Part shown: positions 1 to 9,263 of the stretch, piece by piece | Layout of the letters: each line of letters opens with the position of its first letter | How positions within the stretch are numbered: the first letter of the stretch is position 1 | Assembly (NCBI GenBank): GCA_039975755.1 | Contig: JBDWGM010000083.1 | Location: 62,001 to 126,000 of the forward strand | Direction of reading: 5' to 3' | DNA from: JABSSA01 sp039975755 | GTDB lineage: Bacteria; Pseudomonadota; Alphaproteobacteria; Rhodobacterales; Rhodobacteraceae | DNA length: 64,000 bases | Program-made: the position numbers and the translations under genes | Notes under the pieces: model-generated | Database searches by the model: none | Seen by the model: the letters and a program-made list of their open reading frames with translations, nothing else | What the model was told of the DNA's origin: nothing

Positions 1-1227
1 AGACTGCGCTTTAGCCGTGTCTTTCGGTGCTTCAGCCTTTTTGGACTCGGCCTTTTTAGGATCGGCCTTACGCTCTGTTTTCACAGGGTTTTCAAGCCGT
101 GGGATTTCCTTTTGGATCAGCTTTTCAACTGCATCAAAGGCTTTTTCATCCCGCGACGAACAAATCATCAAAGCTTTGCCATCACGACCCGCACGACCCG
201 TGCGCCCGATCCGATGCACGTAATCTTCTGGGTGCCCCGGTACATCAAAGTTAAACACATGACTTACGCTTGGAACGTCCAAACCACGCGCGGCAACATC
301 TGATGCGACAAGCAGACGAATTTCGCCTTCGCGAAATCCCTCCAACGTTTTCATACGTTGCGATTGTTCAAGATCGCCATGGATCGGTGATGCGTTATAT
401 CCGTATTTTTTCAACGACTTGGCACAAATATCCACGTCCGTTTTTCGATTGCAGAAGATAATGGCGTTTGTGCACGCATCGCCTTCTTTGTCGATCAACG
501 CCCGCAACAATTTACGTTTTTCGCTGCCTTCGCGATCACGACGCGAGGCTTTGAACATCACAACACCCTGTTCGATGGTTTCAGACGCAGTCGCCTGACG
601 TGCCACTTCGACCCGCGCAGGAGCGGATAGAAAGGTATTGGTGATCCGCTCAATCTCTGGCGCCATTGTCGCCGAAAAGAACAGGGTTTGGCGGGTAAAC
701 GGTGTCAGACCAAAGATGCGTTCGATATCGGGAATGAACCCCATGTCCAGCATTCTGTCCGCTTCGTCGACGACCATGACTTTGACGTCAGACAAAATAA
801 GCTTGCCGCGTTCGAAATGGTCCAACAAACGCCCCGGAGTCGCGATCAGAACATCCACACCTTTGTCGATGATCGTTTCTTGTTCTTTGAAACTGACGCC
901 ACCAATCAACAAGGCTTTGGTCAGTTTCAGATACTTCGAATACGTATCGAAATTTTCGGCCACTTGCGCCGCCAATTCGCGTGTCGGACACAGAACCAAG
1001 CTGCGCGGCATCCGAGCCCGTGCACGTCCACGTGCCAACAGGGAAAGCATCGGCAAGGTAAAACTGGCCGTTTTACCTGTTCCGGTTTGCGCGATCCCTA
1101 AAACATCGCGTCCCTCCAATGCAGAAGGAATGGCACCGGCCTGAATAGGAGTCGGGCTTTCATAGCCAGCTTCCTCTACAGCTTTCAGAACTTTTGGATT
1201 CAGGTTTAAATCAGAAAACTTTGTCAT
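1..1227 (-). CDS. DEAD-box ATP-dependent RNA helicase (RhlE-like), 3' end outside window
   Basis: The minus-strand frame is open from an ATG at 1227 to the window edge (409 codons), so the C-terminus is missing. The N-terminus has the Q motif (PTPIQ), Walker A AQTGTGKT near residue 50, PTRELA, TPGR, the DEAD box as VVDEADRMLDMGF near residue 155, and SAT (FFSAT). Domain 2 shows IIFCN, VASDVAARGLDV and the HRIGRTGRAG motif. The tail after about residue 385 is Lys/Ala/Glu-rich, as in RhlE-type helicases. The family unwinds RNA in ribosome assembly or mRNA decay; which of these applies here cannot be told. It stands alone, about 120 bases downstream of the glycosyltransferase-like gene. Confidence 0.93.
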   Translation of the reverse strand, partial: MTKFSDLNLNPKVLKAVEEAGYESPTPIQAGAIPSALEGRDVLGIAQTGTGKTASFTLPMLSLLARGRARARMPRSLVLCPTRELAAQVAENFDTYSKYLKLTKALLIGGVSFKEQETIIDKGVDVLIATPGRLLDHFERGKLILSDVKVMVVDEADRMLDMGFIPDIERIFGLTPFTRQTLFFSATMAPEIERITNTFLSAPARVEVARQATASETIEQGVVMFKASRRDREGSEKRKLLRALIDKEGDACTNAIIFCNRKTDVDICAKSLKKYGYNASPIHGDLEQSQRMKTLEGFREGEIRLLVASDVAARGLDVPSVSHVFNFDVPGHPEDYVHRIGRTGRAGRDGKALMICSSRDEKAFDAVEKLIQKEIPRLENPVKTERKADPKKAESKKAEAPKDTAKAQS

Positions 1228-1350
1228 TTGTGTCCGTAACATTTGCGGACACTCACCCGGCCCGCCTTCGCGTATGATGCCAGGCCTAACGCCACGAAGA
1301 GCAAAAATGCTCGGCATGATGCGCGTCATTAACAGCTTGAGCCTAGTGCG

Positions 1351-2301
1351 TCAAATGCCCATACCCACAACATCGGGGAATTGGCGGCTTAACACCTCAT
1401 CTAGCTTAAGGTCATGCAATTGCAATAAATTCCGCTCTTTCAGGCGCGCTCTCAACTCTGGGCTGTCTCCGACGACTTCATCAAAGAATTTGCGCAAACC
1501 ATTTTCACCTTCGAACTCCAGAAGCGCCGCAAAAACTTCGTGCAGCGTCATCCCCCCCAAGTCGCGGGAAAACGCAGGTGAAAGTTCGTCGCGATACGAT
1601 CCTACGCTGTGTCGAAAGTCGAAATGAGCGCGCCAGTCGTCGTAAGAACGCGCATGGACATGGGCCACAGTCATGTCGGGATAATCCAAAGAATCGGATG
1701 TCACATCATCCCCCACAAAAATTCGATGAATTCGAAGCTTTAAATCATCGTTGCCAGGGCGGACAAAGAGCTTTCCCGCCATGTGGCTTAGGAAACCACC
1801 AGCCAGAAACTGTCCAAATTCCGGATAGAGGTTGGACACCTTTTCCAATCGGTTTTCGCTACGTGGGATATATTGTTTGTAGGCTTTGCCATCGCCCCCT
1901 GCCAACCGTTCGATCGGACGGACCCGTATGCTTTCAACATCGTCCGGGACGCGCGCCAATGCGGCACCAATACCGCCCTCGGCCAACACAAATTCGTCCA
2001 CATCCACATGGCCGATCCAATCCAGATCACCATTTTTATGATAAGCACGCGTCGCATTATGTGACTGGCGTGTTTGATGGCGCTTGGGGCGCCGACCGCG
2101 CCCAGCCCAGTGTTCGTCGTCACACACAATCACCCGCGCCTTGGGATGCTGACGCAACGCTTTTTCAGCAACTGGATTAGGCTCATCCAGAAAAATGATC
2201 ACGCGGGTGGCCCCCGCATCAATATGATAGGCCGCAAATTTAAGAACATCCTGCGCCGGAGCCCTGATTGTCGAGACAATTCCCCAACGCACGTCTGTCA
2301 T
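1351..2301 (-). CDS. Glycosyltransferase family 2-like protein (Glyco_tranf_2_4 type)
   Basis: The 316-residue product begins with a segment typical of the Glyco_tranf_2_4 group: AAYHIDAGATRVIIFLDEPN near residue 23 resembles the 'eWl.yHl.lGvd.i.iyDn' block. A metal-binding DxD-like motif follows as WIGHVDVDEFV near residue 97. There is no signal peptide and no membrane segment, so it is probably cytoplasmic. The ATG overlaps the prfC TAA by one base (TAATG), so it is probably translated together with prfC, although no functional link is known. Sugar donor and acceptor cannot be inferred. The fold assignment is by motif recognition only. Confidence 0.75.
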   Translation of the reverse strand: MTDVRWGIVSTIRAPAQDVLKFAAYHIDAGATRVIIFLDEPNPVAEKALRQHPKARVIVCDDEHWAGRGRRPKRHQTRQSHNATRAYHKNGDLDWIGHVDVDEFVLAEGGIGAALARVPDDVESIRVRPIERLAGGDGKAYKQYIPRSENRLEKVSNLYPEFGQFLAGGFLSHMAGKLFVRPGNDDLKLRIHRIFVGDDVTSDSLDYPDMTVAHVHARSYDDWRAHFDFRHSVGSYRDELSPAFSRDLGGMTLHEVFAALLEFEGENGLRKFFDEVVGDSPELRARLKERNLLQLHDLKLDEVLSRQFPDVVGMGI

Positions 2302-3908
2302 TACACCATCATTTCCTTGGTCGCGGTCAATTTGACATCCGGGTAATCCCGTTCCACGCGATCAATATCCCACTGTAAGCGGGTCAAATAGACGATGTCG
2401 CCATCATGATCGTAACTGATATGTTGTTTGTTTTTGTCTACAAAGCTCTCAACGGCGGCCTTTTCACCAGACACCCAACGCGCAGATGTAAATTGAGACG
2501 TGTCAAACCGCACCGGCAGCCCGTATTCCAATTCGATCCGGCTGGCCAACACCTCAAATTGCAAGGCCCCCACAACACCGACAACAAAACCGGATCCAAT
2601 CGACGGTTTGAACACTTTGGCCGCGCCTTCTTCTGCAAACTGCATCAACGCTTTTTCAAGATGTTTCGCTTTCAGCGGATCACCTGCGCGGACAGATTGC
2701 AGCAATTCTGGCGCGAAAGACGGAATGCCTGATGCCCGCAACGCTTCCCCTTCGGTCAAGGTATCGCCAATGCGCAGTTGCCCGTGGTTCGGAATGCCAA
2801 TGATGTCGCCAGCCCACGCCTCCTCGGCCAATTCCCGATCAGACGCCAGAAACAGCACAGGGTTCGAAATGGCCATCGGCTTTTTCGCCCGCACATGCAT
2901 CAGCTTCATACCGCGTTTGAAATGCCCCGAGGCCAAGCGCACAAACGCAACGCGGTCCCTGTGTTTGGGGTCCATATTGGCCTGCACCTTAAAGACAAAC
3001 CCAGTCACCTTGGTTTCTTCTGGCAGGATCTGGCGCGGTTGCGCTGATTGAATCTGCGGTTGCGGCCCGTAAACAGCAATCCCTTCCATCAGCTCTTTGA
3101 CACCAAATGAATTGATCGCTGATCCAAACCAAATGGGTGTCAATGTGCCTTCAAGCATCGCTTCACGATCCAAAGGAGGCAGCAATTCGCGGGCCATCTC
3201 CAAATCTTCACGCAGCTTTTCCAAAAGATGCTCTGGCACGTGTTTTGCAAGTTCTGGATCATCCAGACCATTGATTTCGATCGATTCCGCAACGCGATTG
3301 CGATCGGCGCGGTCCATCAATTCAAGGCGGTCCCGCAGGATATCATAACACCCAAGAAAGTCGCGCCCCTGCCCAATTGGCCAACTGGCTGGCGTGACAT
3401 CAATGGCAAGGTTTTCTTGTATTTCGTCAATGATTTCAAATGTGTCGCGGCTTTCACGGTCCATCTTGTTACAGAAAGTCAGAATAGGGAGATCGCGTAA
3501 TCGGCACACTTCGAACAGTTTACGCGTTTGGCTTTCCACACCCTTTGCCCCATCGATCACCATCACCGCCGCATCCACGGCCGTTAATGTGCGATACGTA
3601 TCTTCCGAAAAATCCGAGTGGCCGGGTGTATCCACAAGGTTGAACCGAAATTCGCGATAATCGAACGACATGGCCGAGGCGCTGACCGAAATACCGCGGT
3701 CCTTTTCCATCGCCATAAAATCCGAACGTGTCCGGCGTGCTTCGCCCTTTGCACGCACCTGACCGGCCATCTGGATCGCCCCGCCAAACAACAGGAACTT
3801 TTCCGTCAACGTGGTCTTACCAGCGTCCGGGTGAGAAATAATCGCAAACGTACGACGTCGCGCAATTTCAGGGGGCAATTCGGGGCGATTTGAAGCTGTG
3901 TCTAACAT
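2301..3908 (-). CDS. prfC: Peptide chain release factor 3 (RF3)
   Basis: RF3 is the translational GTPase that ejects RF1/RF2 from the ribosome after peptide release. The product of 535 residues has the full GTPase set: SHPDAGKTT (G1, near residue 25), DTPGHSDFSEDTYR (G3, near residue 94) and NKMDRE (G4). These are followed by the EF-Tu-like domain 2 and the RF3 C-terminal domain (FKPSIGSGFVVGVVGALQFE). The frame is open further upstream to 3986, but the ATG at 3908 places the TFAIISHPDAGKTT block at the distance usual for RF3, so I use it. The length fits the family (about 530). Its stop codon overlaps the start of the downstream glycosyltransferase-like gene. Confidence 0.97.
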   Translation of the reverse strand: MLDTASNRPELPPEIARRRTFAIISHPDAGKTTLTEKFLLFGGAIQMAGQVRAKGEARRTRSDFMAMEKDRGISVSASAMSFDYREFRFNLVDTPGHSDFSEDTYRTLTAVDAAVMVIDGAKGVESQTRKLFEVCRLRDLPILTFCNKMDRESRDTFEIIDEIQENLAIDVTPASWPIGQGRDFLGCYDILRDRLELMDRADRNRVAESIEINGLDDPELAKHVPEHLLEKLREDLEMARELLPPLDREAMLEGTLTPIWFGSAINSFGVKELMEGIAVYGPQPQIQSAQPRQILPEETKVTGFVFKVQANMDPKHRDRVAFVRLASGHFKRGMKLMHVRAKKPMAISNPVLFLASDRELAEEAWAGDIIGIPNHGQLRIGDTLTEGEALRASGIPSFAPELLQSVRAGDPLKAKHLEKALMQFAEEGAAKVFKPSIGSGFVVGVVGALQFEVLASRIELEYGLPVRFDTSQFTSARWVSGEKAAVESFVDKNKQHISYDHDGDIVYLTRLQWDIDRVERDYPDVKLTATKEMMV

Positions 3909-4121
3909 GATGCGCATATATCCGCGCGACCCTGATCGAGCAAGCCGCCTCAATGCATTTGTCTTGGTCTTCAAAATGAACGCCAAATGTCACCTTAAAA
4001 AACGAACACTCTCTGCCACCGTCTTTTGGGATCCTGCACTTGTCGATGCGATGTAAGCTCATGACAAAAACTGTCACCAGCACCAGCTACCCTACAGACA
4101 TCGAATGACAGGAGATTGAAA

Positions 4122-4487
4122 ATGACATTTAACGAAGTTGCTGCTGAACTGGTCGCAGGTTGCCGCGAAAACCGGACCATGGCCAACCTTGATACGATTT
4201 ATGCCACTGACGCCGTTTCCGTCGAAGCCGCTGACATGGGCAACGGGCGCGAAACCCAAGGCATCGCGGGCATCAAAGGCAAACACGAATGGTGGGACAG
4301 CGCTTTTGAGGTTCTAGAGGCAAACGTCTCAGATCCTATGCCCCACGGCGAAGACCGGTTTGCCGTCATCTTTGAAATGAAAGCAAAGAACAAAGAAACG
4401 GGCGTTGTCGAGGACATGAAAGAAGTCGCGCTTTATACTGTGTCCGCTGGGAAAATTTCCAAAGAAGAGTTCTTTTACGGGATGTAA
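4122..4487 (+). CDS. SnoaL/NTF2-like domain protein of unknown function
   Basis: A 121-residue protein that fits the cone-shaped NTF2-like (SnoaL) fold by pattern: an N-terminal helix (VAAELVAGCRENRTMANLDTIY), then DAVSVE, the block GIKGKHEWWDSAF, and alternating beta strands ending ALYTVSAGKISKEEFF. The ATG at 4122 is preceded by GGAG seven bases upstream; an in-frame TTG at 4116 lies inside that site and is not used. It is divergent from prfC and followed at once by a strong terminator, so it is a single-gene unit. NTF2-like proteins include isomerases and many of unknown role; no catalytic residue can be assigned here. Confidence 0.8.
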   Translation: MTFNEVAAELVAGCRENRTMANLDTIYATDAVSVEAADMGNGRETQGIAGIKGKHEWWDSAFEVLEANVSDPMPHGEDRFAVIFEMKAKNKETGVVEDMKEVALYTVSAGKISKEEFFYGM

Positions 4488-4516
4488 GCGACAGGATCAT
4501 CCAGATCGGTGCAAAG

Positions 4517-4545
4517 GCGGCCACACTTTGATGTGGCCGCTTTTT
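4517..4545 (+). terminator. Rho-independent terminator of the NTF2-like gene
   Basis: A 9-bp stem GCGGCCACA / TGTGGCCGC with a 6-base loop is followed directly by five Ts. It lies 30 bases after the stop of the plus-strand gene and between convergent genes; the A-run on the other side is short, so it serves mainly the plus strand. Confidence 0.85.
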
Positions 4546-4550
4546 CAATA

Positions 4551-6221
4551 TCAGGCGCTCAAGCGACTGATGACAATCGTGACTTCGGGCTTTTTGCCAA
4601 TCTCAGACATCGAAGAATTGCGCACGATGCGGCGCAAGGATTCCGTCAAGGCATCGTCGTCTGTTAGCGTTTTGGCTTTTGCGCGGCCCAAGAATTGATT
4701 CAAATCTTCTTCCAGCACATCAACCAATGGCGCGTTAGAAGATCCAGTTTCCGGTAAGCCTCGCAATTCACACCACGGATCACCCAATGGTTCGTCTTCT
4801 TCGTCGACGATCAACGTGACCAAGACATGCCCGTTCAAAGCCATGCGGATACGATCACGTACAACGCCGTCCATCGCGTCGATTTTAACAGTCCCGTCCA
4901 AATACGTGCGCCCAGTGTCAACGTAACCTGCAACACGCGGTGCGTTGCCAGACAGATCGATCATCATTCCATTCACAGCCAGAACACCAACGCGACCTTT
5001 GCCTTCGGCCAGCTTAACGTGTTCACGCAGATGCCGATGTTCGCCGTGCATCGGAACAACAATTTGCGGATTCACGATATCTTGCAGACGCAAAATATCA
5101 GGACGGTTCGCGTGACCCGACACGTGATACAGGCCCGAACTGTCATCAACCACATCCACACCCTTTTCGGAAAAGGCGTTCATAATGCGAATGACACCCT
5201 TTTCGTTCCCGGGAATGGTTTTAGACGAAAACAGGAACAGATCGCCTTCTTTCAGCTCGAGCCCAAGAAATTTCCCATTGGCCAATTGCGCCGACGCCGC
5301 CCGGCGTTCGCCTTGCGAACCAGTTACAAGCAACATCAGGTTTTCACGCGGAATGTTCTTGGCGTCCTCAGGACTGACGGTTTTTGGGAAATCCTTCAGG
5401 ACATTGGTTTCAACAGCAGCCTCGACCATACGGCGCATGGCCCGACCCAACAGGCAAATCGAACGGCCCGCCGCTTGTCCGGCCTCTGCCAGTGTTTTCA
5501 ACCGCGCAACATTTGATGCAAATGTCGTTGCCACAACCATGCCCGGCGCGTCGACCAACAGCTTTTGAATATCCGGCCCAAGCGTGGATTCGCTGCGCCC
5601 TTCCTGGGGCGAAAACACGTTGGTGCTGTCGCAGACCAGCGCTTTGACTCCATCCTTGGACACATCGGCCCAAAGCTCAGGATCAAAGGGTTCACCGACG
5701 ATAGGTGCCGTGTCCAATTTAAAGTCGCCCGTGTGTATGACGCGCCCGTCCGGCGTATCAATAATAAGGGCTGCACTTTCGGGGATCGAATGCGACATCG
5801 GCAAAAAGCCGACCTTGAAGGCCCCTGCCTCAGTTTGTTCTGGCCAGCTTGCCACAACACGAACAGCGTCGACCGGATGCCCGTGTTCCTCCATTTTGCG
5901 CCGCGCGATATTCGCGGTGAACGGACGTGCATAAATAGGCACACCCAAATCATCGAATGTATGCGCAATCGCACCCACATGGTCTTCGTGCGCATGCGTG
6001 ACAAAGATCGCATCGATCCGATCACGGCGTTCTTTTAACCAACTGATATCCGGCAGGATCAGATCCACACCCGGTGTTCCGTCCATATCCGGGAACGTCA
6101 CCCCCAGATCAACAACGATCAGACGTTCCTTATCCGCCGGTCCATACCCATACACATAGGCATTCATTCCAATTTCACCCGCCCCTCCGAGGGGCAGGTA
6201 GATCAAGCGTTCAGTGCTCAC
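4551..6221 (-). CDS. rnj: Ribonuclease J
   Basis: RNase J is a metallo-beta-lactamase/beta-CASP ribonuclease that matures and degrades RNA with 5' exonuclease and endonuclease activity. The 556-residue product has the zinc motif THAHEDHVGAI (HxHxDH) near residue 75, further ligands in LPMSHSIPES and IHTGDFKLD, the beta-CASP segment with CDSTNVFSPQEGRSE, and HVSGHANRPD. The start is GTG at 6221, immediately next to the coaX stop (no intergenic base), so the two are cotranslated. In alphaproteobacteria of this group it commonly sits with coaX and birA downstream of the nuo genes, as here. Confidence 0.95.
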   Translation of the reverse strand: MSTERLIYLPLGGAGEIGMNAYVYGYGPADKERLIVVDLGVTFPDMDGTPGVDLILPDISWLKERRDRIDAIFVTHAHEDHVGAIAHTFDDLGVPIYARPFTANIARRKMEEHGHPVDAVRVVASWPEQTEAGAFKVGFLPMSHSIPESAALIIDTPDGRVIHTGDFKLDTAPIVGEPFDPELWADVSKDGVKALVCDSTNVFSPQEGRSESTLGPDIQKLLVDAPGMVVATTFASNVARLKTLAEAGQAAGRSICLLGRAMRRMVEAAVETNVLKDFPKTVSPEDAKNIPRENLMLLVTGSQGERRAASAQLANGKFLGLELKEGDLFLFSSKTIPGNEKGVIRIMNAFSEKGVDVVDDSSGLYHVSGHANRPDILRLQDIVNPQIVVPMHGEHRHLREHVKLAEGKGRVGVLAVNGMMIDLSGNAPRVAGYVDTGRTYLDGTVKIDAMDGVVRDRIRMALNGHVLVTLIVDEEDEPLGDPWCELRGLPETGSSNAPLVDVLEEDLNQFLGRAKAKTLTDDDALTESLRRIVRNSSMSEIGKKPEVTIVISRLSA

Positions 6222-6995
6222 TTACATATTGTCCTTGTTGTGTCTGTAGATGACCGTCAAGCCATGCATGGTCAGGTCATCGTCGAAAACATCGAACAAT
6301 TGATCACCTTGATTGAATAATGGGGCAAGCCCACCGGTCCCGATCACCCGCATCGAGCGTTCATGTTCGCCCTTGATACGGGCGCAAATTTCGCGGACCA
6401 GTCCGACATACCCCCAGAAAACGCCTGCCTGCATACAGGCAACCGTGTTTGTGCCTATAACCTTTTGCGGCTTGGTCACGTCAACATGTGGCAAGGCCGC
6501 CGCCGCTTGGTGCAGGGCTTCCAATGACAGATTCACGCCGGGCGAAATCACACCGCCGATATAGGCGCCATCATGCGCCACGACATCAAAGGTCGTCGCC
6601 GTTCCAAAATCCACAACAACCACATCCCCACCGTGCCGATCAAACGCACCAGCCGCATTGACCAGACGGTCTGGCCCAACCTGCGTGCCTTCATCAACAC
6701 GCGGCAGTTTCGGCAAAAGGCAATCCGCTTTTCCCACGACCAAAGGACGTGTGTTAAAGTATCGATCACACAAGACCCGCAAGTTGAACACAACTCGGGG
6801 CACCGTAGACGAAATGATGACGTCCGTAATATCAACATCGATTTTTTGGAATTCCATCAGCGTAGACAGCCAGACGTAATATTGATCCGCCGTACGCTGA
6901 TGTTCCGTAGACGTGCGCCACGTACTGATAAAAGACGAGCCGTCCCAAATCGAAAAAACAGTATTTGTGTTGCCGCAGTCAATGGCCAGAAGCAT
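6222..6995 (-). CDS. coaX: Type III pantothenate kinase
   Basis: CoaX phosphorylates pantothenate, the first step of coenzyme A synthesis. The 257-residue product has the ASKHA-fold signatures of the type III enzyme: N-terminal LLAIDCGNTNTVF (phosphate 1), GPDRLVNAAGA near residue 106 and VVVDFGTATTFDVV near residue 125, then GGVISPG. The length is as usual for the family. It lies 9 bases after birA and directly abuts rnj. No other pantothenate kinase is visible in the window. Confidence 0.95.
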   Translation of the reverse strand: MLLAIDCGNTNTVFSIWDGSSFISTWRTSTEHQRTADQYYVWLSTLMEFQKIDVDITDVIISSTVPRVVFNLRVLCDRYFNTRPLVVGKADCLLPKLPRVDEGTQVGPDRLVNAAGAFDRHGGDVVVVDFGTATTFDVVAHDGAYIGGVISPGVNLSLEALHQAAAALPHVDVTKPQKVIGTNTVACMQAGVFWGYVGLVREICARIKGEHERSMRVIGTGGLAPLFNQGDQLFDVFDDDLTMHGLTVIYRHNKDNM

Positions 6996-7004
6996 GGCGA
7001 GCCT

Positions 7005-7760
7005 TCAAAAATAGACGTCCGCCGCTGGGATAGTTGCGCGGCCTTTGGGGGTCTCTAGAACAAGTTGACCCGTGTCGTCCACATCCGCAAACGTTCCTTG
7101 GGTTTCTTCACGTGATGTTCGTGCCACAACCGCCTCACCCAAACGGGCGGCATGCGCCAGCCAAGCTTGCCGAATTGGGCCAAATCCAAATGTCCGAAAT
7201 TGGGTCTCGAGCCGCGCATAAGATTGCGCCAATGTGTCTAAAAACACCACGGGGCTTGTTTCAACCCCAAGTGCGGGGCGCAAGGCCGCGGGCGTCAATG
7301 CGCGGGGTTCCAACGTTTCAATTTCTGGAGCATGTGCAAGATTGACGCCGATTCCAATGGCTAAGTGACTGATCTGACTGCCCTGCCCGATACTTTCGAG
7401 CAAAATGCCCGCAACTTTTTGGCCATGCAGCAGCACGTCATTGGGCCACTTTAGCTTAAACACGTCATCTCGCCCACTTAGGCCGACAAGCGCTTCGCGC
7501 AGCGCCAATGACGTCACAAAAGATCGCAACGCCGCATGTGCCGGAGGTTCAGAAAGTGGCAAAACCAGCGTTGCCGCAAAGTTCCCGTCAAGACTGGCCC
7601 AAGCACGCCCGCGCCGCCCACGCGCCGCAGTTTGTTCCAATGCCAATATCCATTCTGGTCCAGAAAGCTCAGGCGCGACGCGCCGCCCCTCGTCCAGAGT
7701 CGAATCAACAGATGCAAGAACGCGCCGTCCGTACCCTTCTGGCCATGTCGCGCTGTTCAT
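7005..7760 (-). CDS. birA: Biotin--[acetyl-CoA-carboxylase] ligase, without DNA-binding domain
   Basis: The protein attaches biotin to carboxylase carrier domains. Motifs are ARGRRGRAWAS (biotinyl-AMP loop), NFAATLVLPL, and KWPNDVLLHGQKVAGILLE, which carries the ATP/biotin-binding lysines. The product, about 251 residues, begins directly with the catalytic domain and lacks the N-terminal winged helix of E. coli BirA, so it is a ligase only and cannot be a repressor. I take the ATG at 7760; a GTG at 7781 in the same frame would add seven residues and cannot be excluded, as neither has a strong ribosome binding site. A likely substrate in this window is the biotinyl domain of the methylcrotonyl-CoA carboxylase subunit at 32047-33990. 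Confidence 0.93.
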   Translation of the reverse strand: MNSATWPEGYGRRVLASVDSTLDEGRRVAPELSGPEWILALEQTAARGRRGRAWASLDGNFAATLVLPLSEPPAHAALRSFVTSLALREALVGLSGRDDVFKLKWPNDVLLHGQKVAGILLESIGQGSQISHLAIGIGVNLAHAPEIETLEPRALTPAALRPALGVETSPVVFLDTLAQSYARLETQFRTFGFGPIRQAWLAHAARLGEAVVARTSREETQGTFADVDDTGQLVLETPKGRATIPAADVYF

Positions 7761-7799
7761 GTGTTCCAGCGCTTCACGCACAAGGTCTGTATGTCAGCG

Positions 7800-9248
7800 T
7801 CAGCGTACAAGCACGTCTGCCGCAGCCGCTGCTGCCGCATCCACACCAAACATGTTAAAGATCGGCAGAACCGCCAGCAGGATGATCCCAACAGACACCC
7901 CAAGCATCAGGGATAGAACCGGGTTCTTTCCGCCGTTCAATGCGTCGTCCCGCTCTTCTCCGAAATACATGAAGAACACGATGCGCAAATAGTAATACGC
8001 GCCAATCACCGACGCGATTACGCCCAGAACAGCCAGCCAAACCAAGCCCGCATCATAGGCCGCTTGAAGAACATAGAATTTGCCAAAGAAGCCCAGCATC
8101 GGCGGCACGCCCGCCAAAGAGAACATCAACACCAGCATCCCAAACGCTTTAGTCGGTTCGGTCTTGCCATATTGATGCAAAGACGAGATTTCGACGACTG
8201 GCTGGCCATCTTTTTCCATCATCAGAATGAACGCAAACGTTCCGACATTCATCGTCACATAGATCGCCATATAAACCAGCATCGACTGAACACCCAAAGC
8301 CGTACCTGCAGCCAAGCCCATCAGCGCATATCCCATATGTGCGATGGATGAAAACGCCATTAGACGTTTGATATTCGTCTGCCCAATGGCCGCAAACGCC
8401 CCAAGGAACATGGAACACACAGACAGCAATGCAATGATCTGTTGCCAGTCTTTGACAGCGCCGCCAAAGGCGTCATGCATCACACGCGCGAACAAGCCCA
8501 TAGCGGCCACTTTGGGAGCCGTAGCAAAGAAAGCTGTAACCGGTGTGGGCGACCCTTCATACACATCCGGCGTCCACATATGGAATGGAACAGCGGATAC
8601 TTTGAACGCAAACCCGGCGGTCAAGAACACCAGACCAAACAGAAGGCCCAATGACACTTCGCCATGTTGTGCCGTCTGAATGATACCGCTGAACAACGTT
8701 GTGCCCGCGTAGCCGTAAACAAGCGACGCACCATAAAGCAGCAGACCCGAGGACAAAGCGCCCAAAACAAAATACTTCAATCCAGCTTCGGTTGATTTCA
8801 CGCTGTCCCGGCGGAGCGAGGCCACAACATAAAGCGCCAACGACTGAAGCTCGAGCCCCATATAAAGTGACATCAGATCGCCAGCGCTGACCATCATCAT
8901 CATTCCGACAACAGCCAGTGCGACCAGCATCGGGTATTCAAACTTCAACAATCCGCGTCGCGACATATAGCTTTCGCTCATCAACAGAACGGCTGCGGCT
9001 GAAAGCAAGATCACAACCTTGGCAAAGCGTGAAAACGCATCGTCTAGGAACATACCACCAAAGGCCGCATTCGCGCCCTCGCCTGTCGCGCCGATCCAAA
9101 TCGCCAGAACGACGAACACAGCAACCGTCGCCCAAAGCAAAGTCGACGCCAGCCCGTCTTTAGATGTGTAGACCGCGCTGACAAGACCCAGCATGGCAAA
9201 GCAGGAAAGCAGAATTTCCGGCAGGATGAGAGAGAGATCTGCGCTCAT
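7800..9248 (-). CDS. nuoN: NADH-quinone oxidoreductase subunit N
   Basis: NuoN (mitochondrial ND2) is one of the three antiporter-like membrane subunits of complex I. The 482-residue product is almost wholly hydrophobic, with about 14 membrane segments. It carries family motifs such as YMGLELQSLALYV, the conserved SAVPFHMWTPDVYEGSPTP block near residue 220, and AFSSIAHMGYALMG. It is the last nuo gene, read after nuoM with a 15-base gap, and is followed by birA. Confidence 0.97.
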   Translation of the reverse strand: MSADLSLILPEILLSCFAMLGLVSAVYTSKDGLASTLLWATVAVFVVLAIWIGATGEGANAAFGGMFLDDAFSRFAKVVILLSAAAVLLMSESYMSRRGLLKFEYPMLVALAVVGMMMMVSAGDLMSLYMGLELQSLALYVVASLRRDSVKSTEAGLKYFVLGALSSGLLLYGASLVYGYAGTTLFSGIIQTAQHGEVSLGLLFGLVFLTAGFAFKVSAVPFHMWTPDVYEGSPTPVTAFFATAPKVAAMGLFARVMHDAFGGAVKDWQQIIALLSVCSMFLGAFAAIGQTNIKRLMAFSSIAHMGYALMGLAAGTALGVQSMLVYMAIYVTMNVGTFAFILMMEKDGQPVVEISSLHQYGKTEPTKAFGMLVLMFSLAGVPPMLGFFGKFYVLQAAYDAGLVWLAVLGVIASVIGAYYYLRIVFFMYFGEERDDALNGGKNPVLSLMLGVSVGIILLAVLPIFNMFGVDAAAAAAADVLVR

Positions 9249-9263
9249 GTATCCCGCGCCTCC

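Noticed and set aside
688..1101. Long open frames on the plus strand opposite the DEAD-box helicase
   Set aside because: The minus frame has the complete set of helicase motifs; the plus frames are antisense shadows.
1299..1312. Hairpin GAGCA/TGCTC as terminator between the glycosyltransferase-like gene and the helicase gene
   Set aside because: The stem is only five base pairs and no T-run follows in the direction of transcription.
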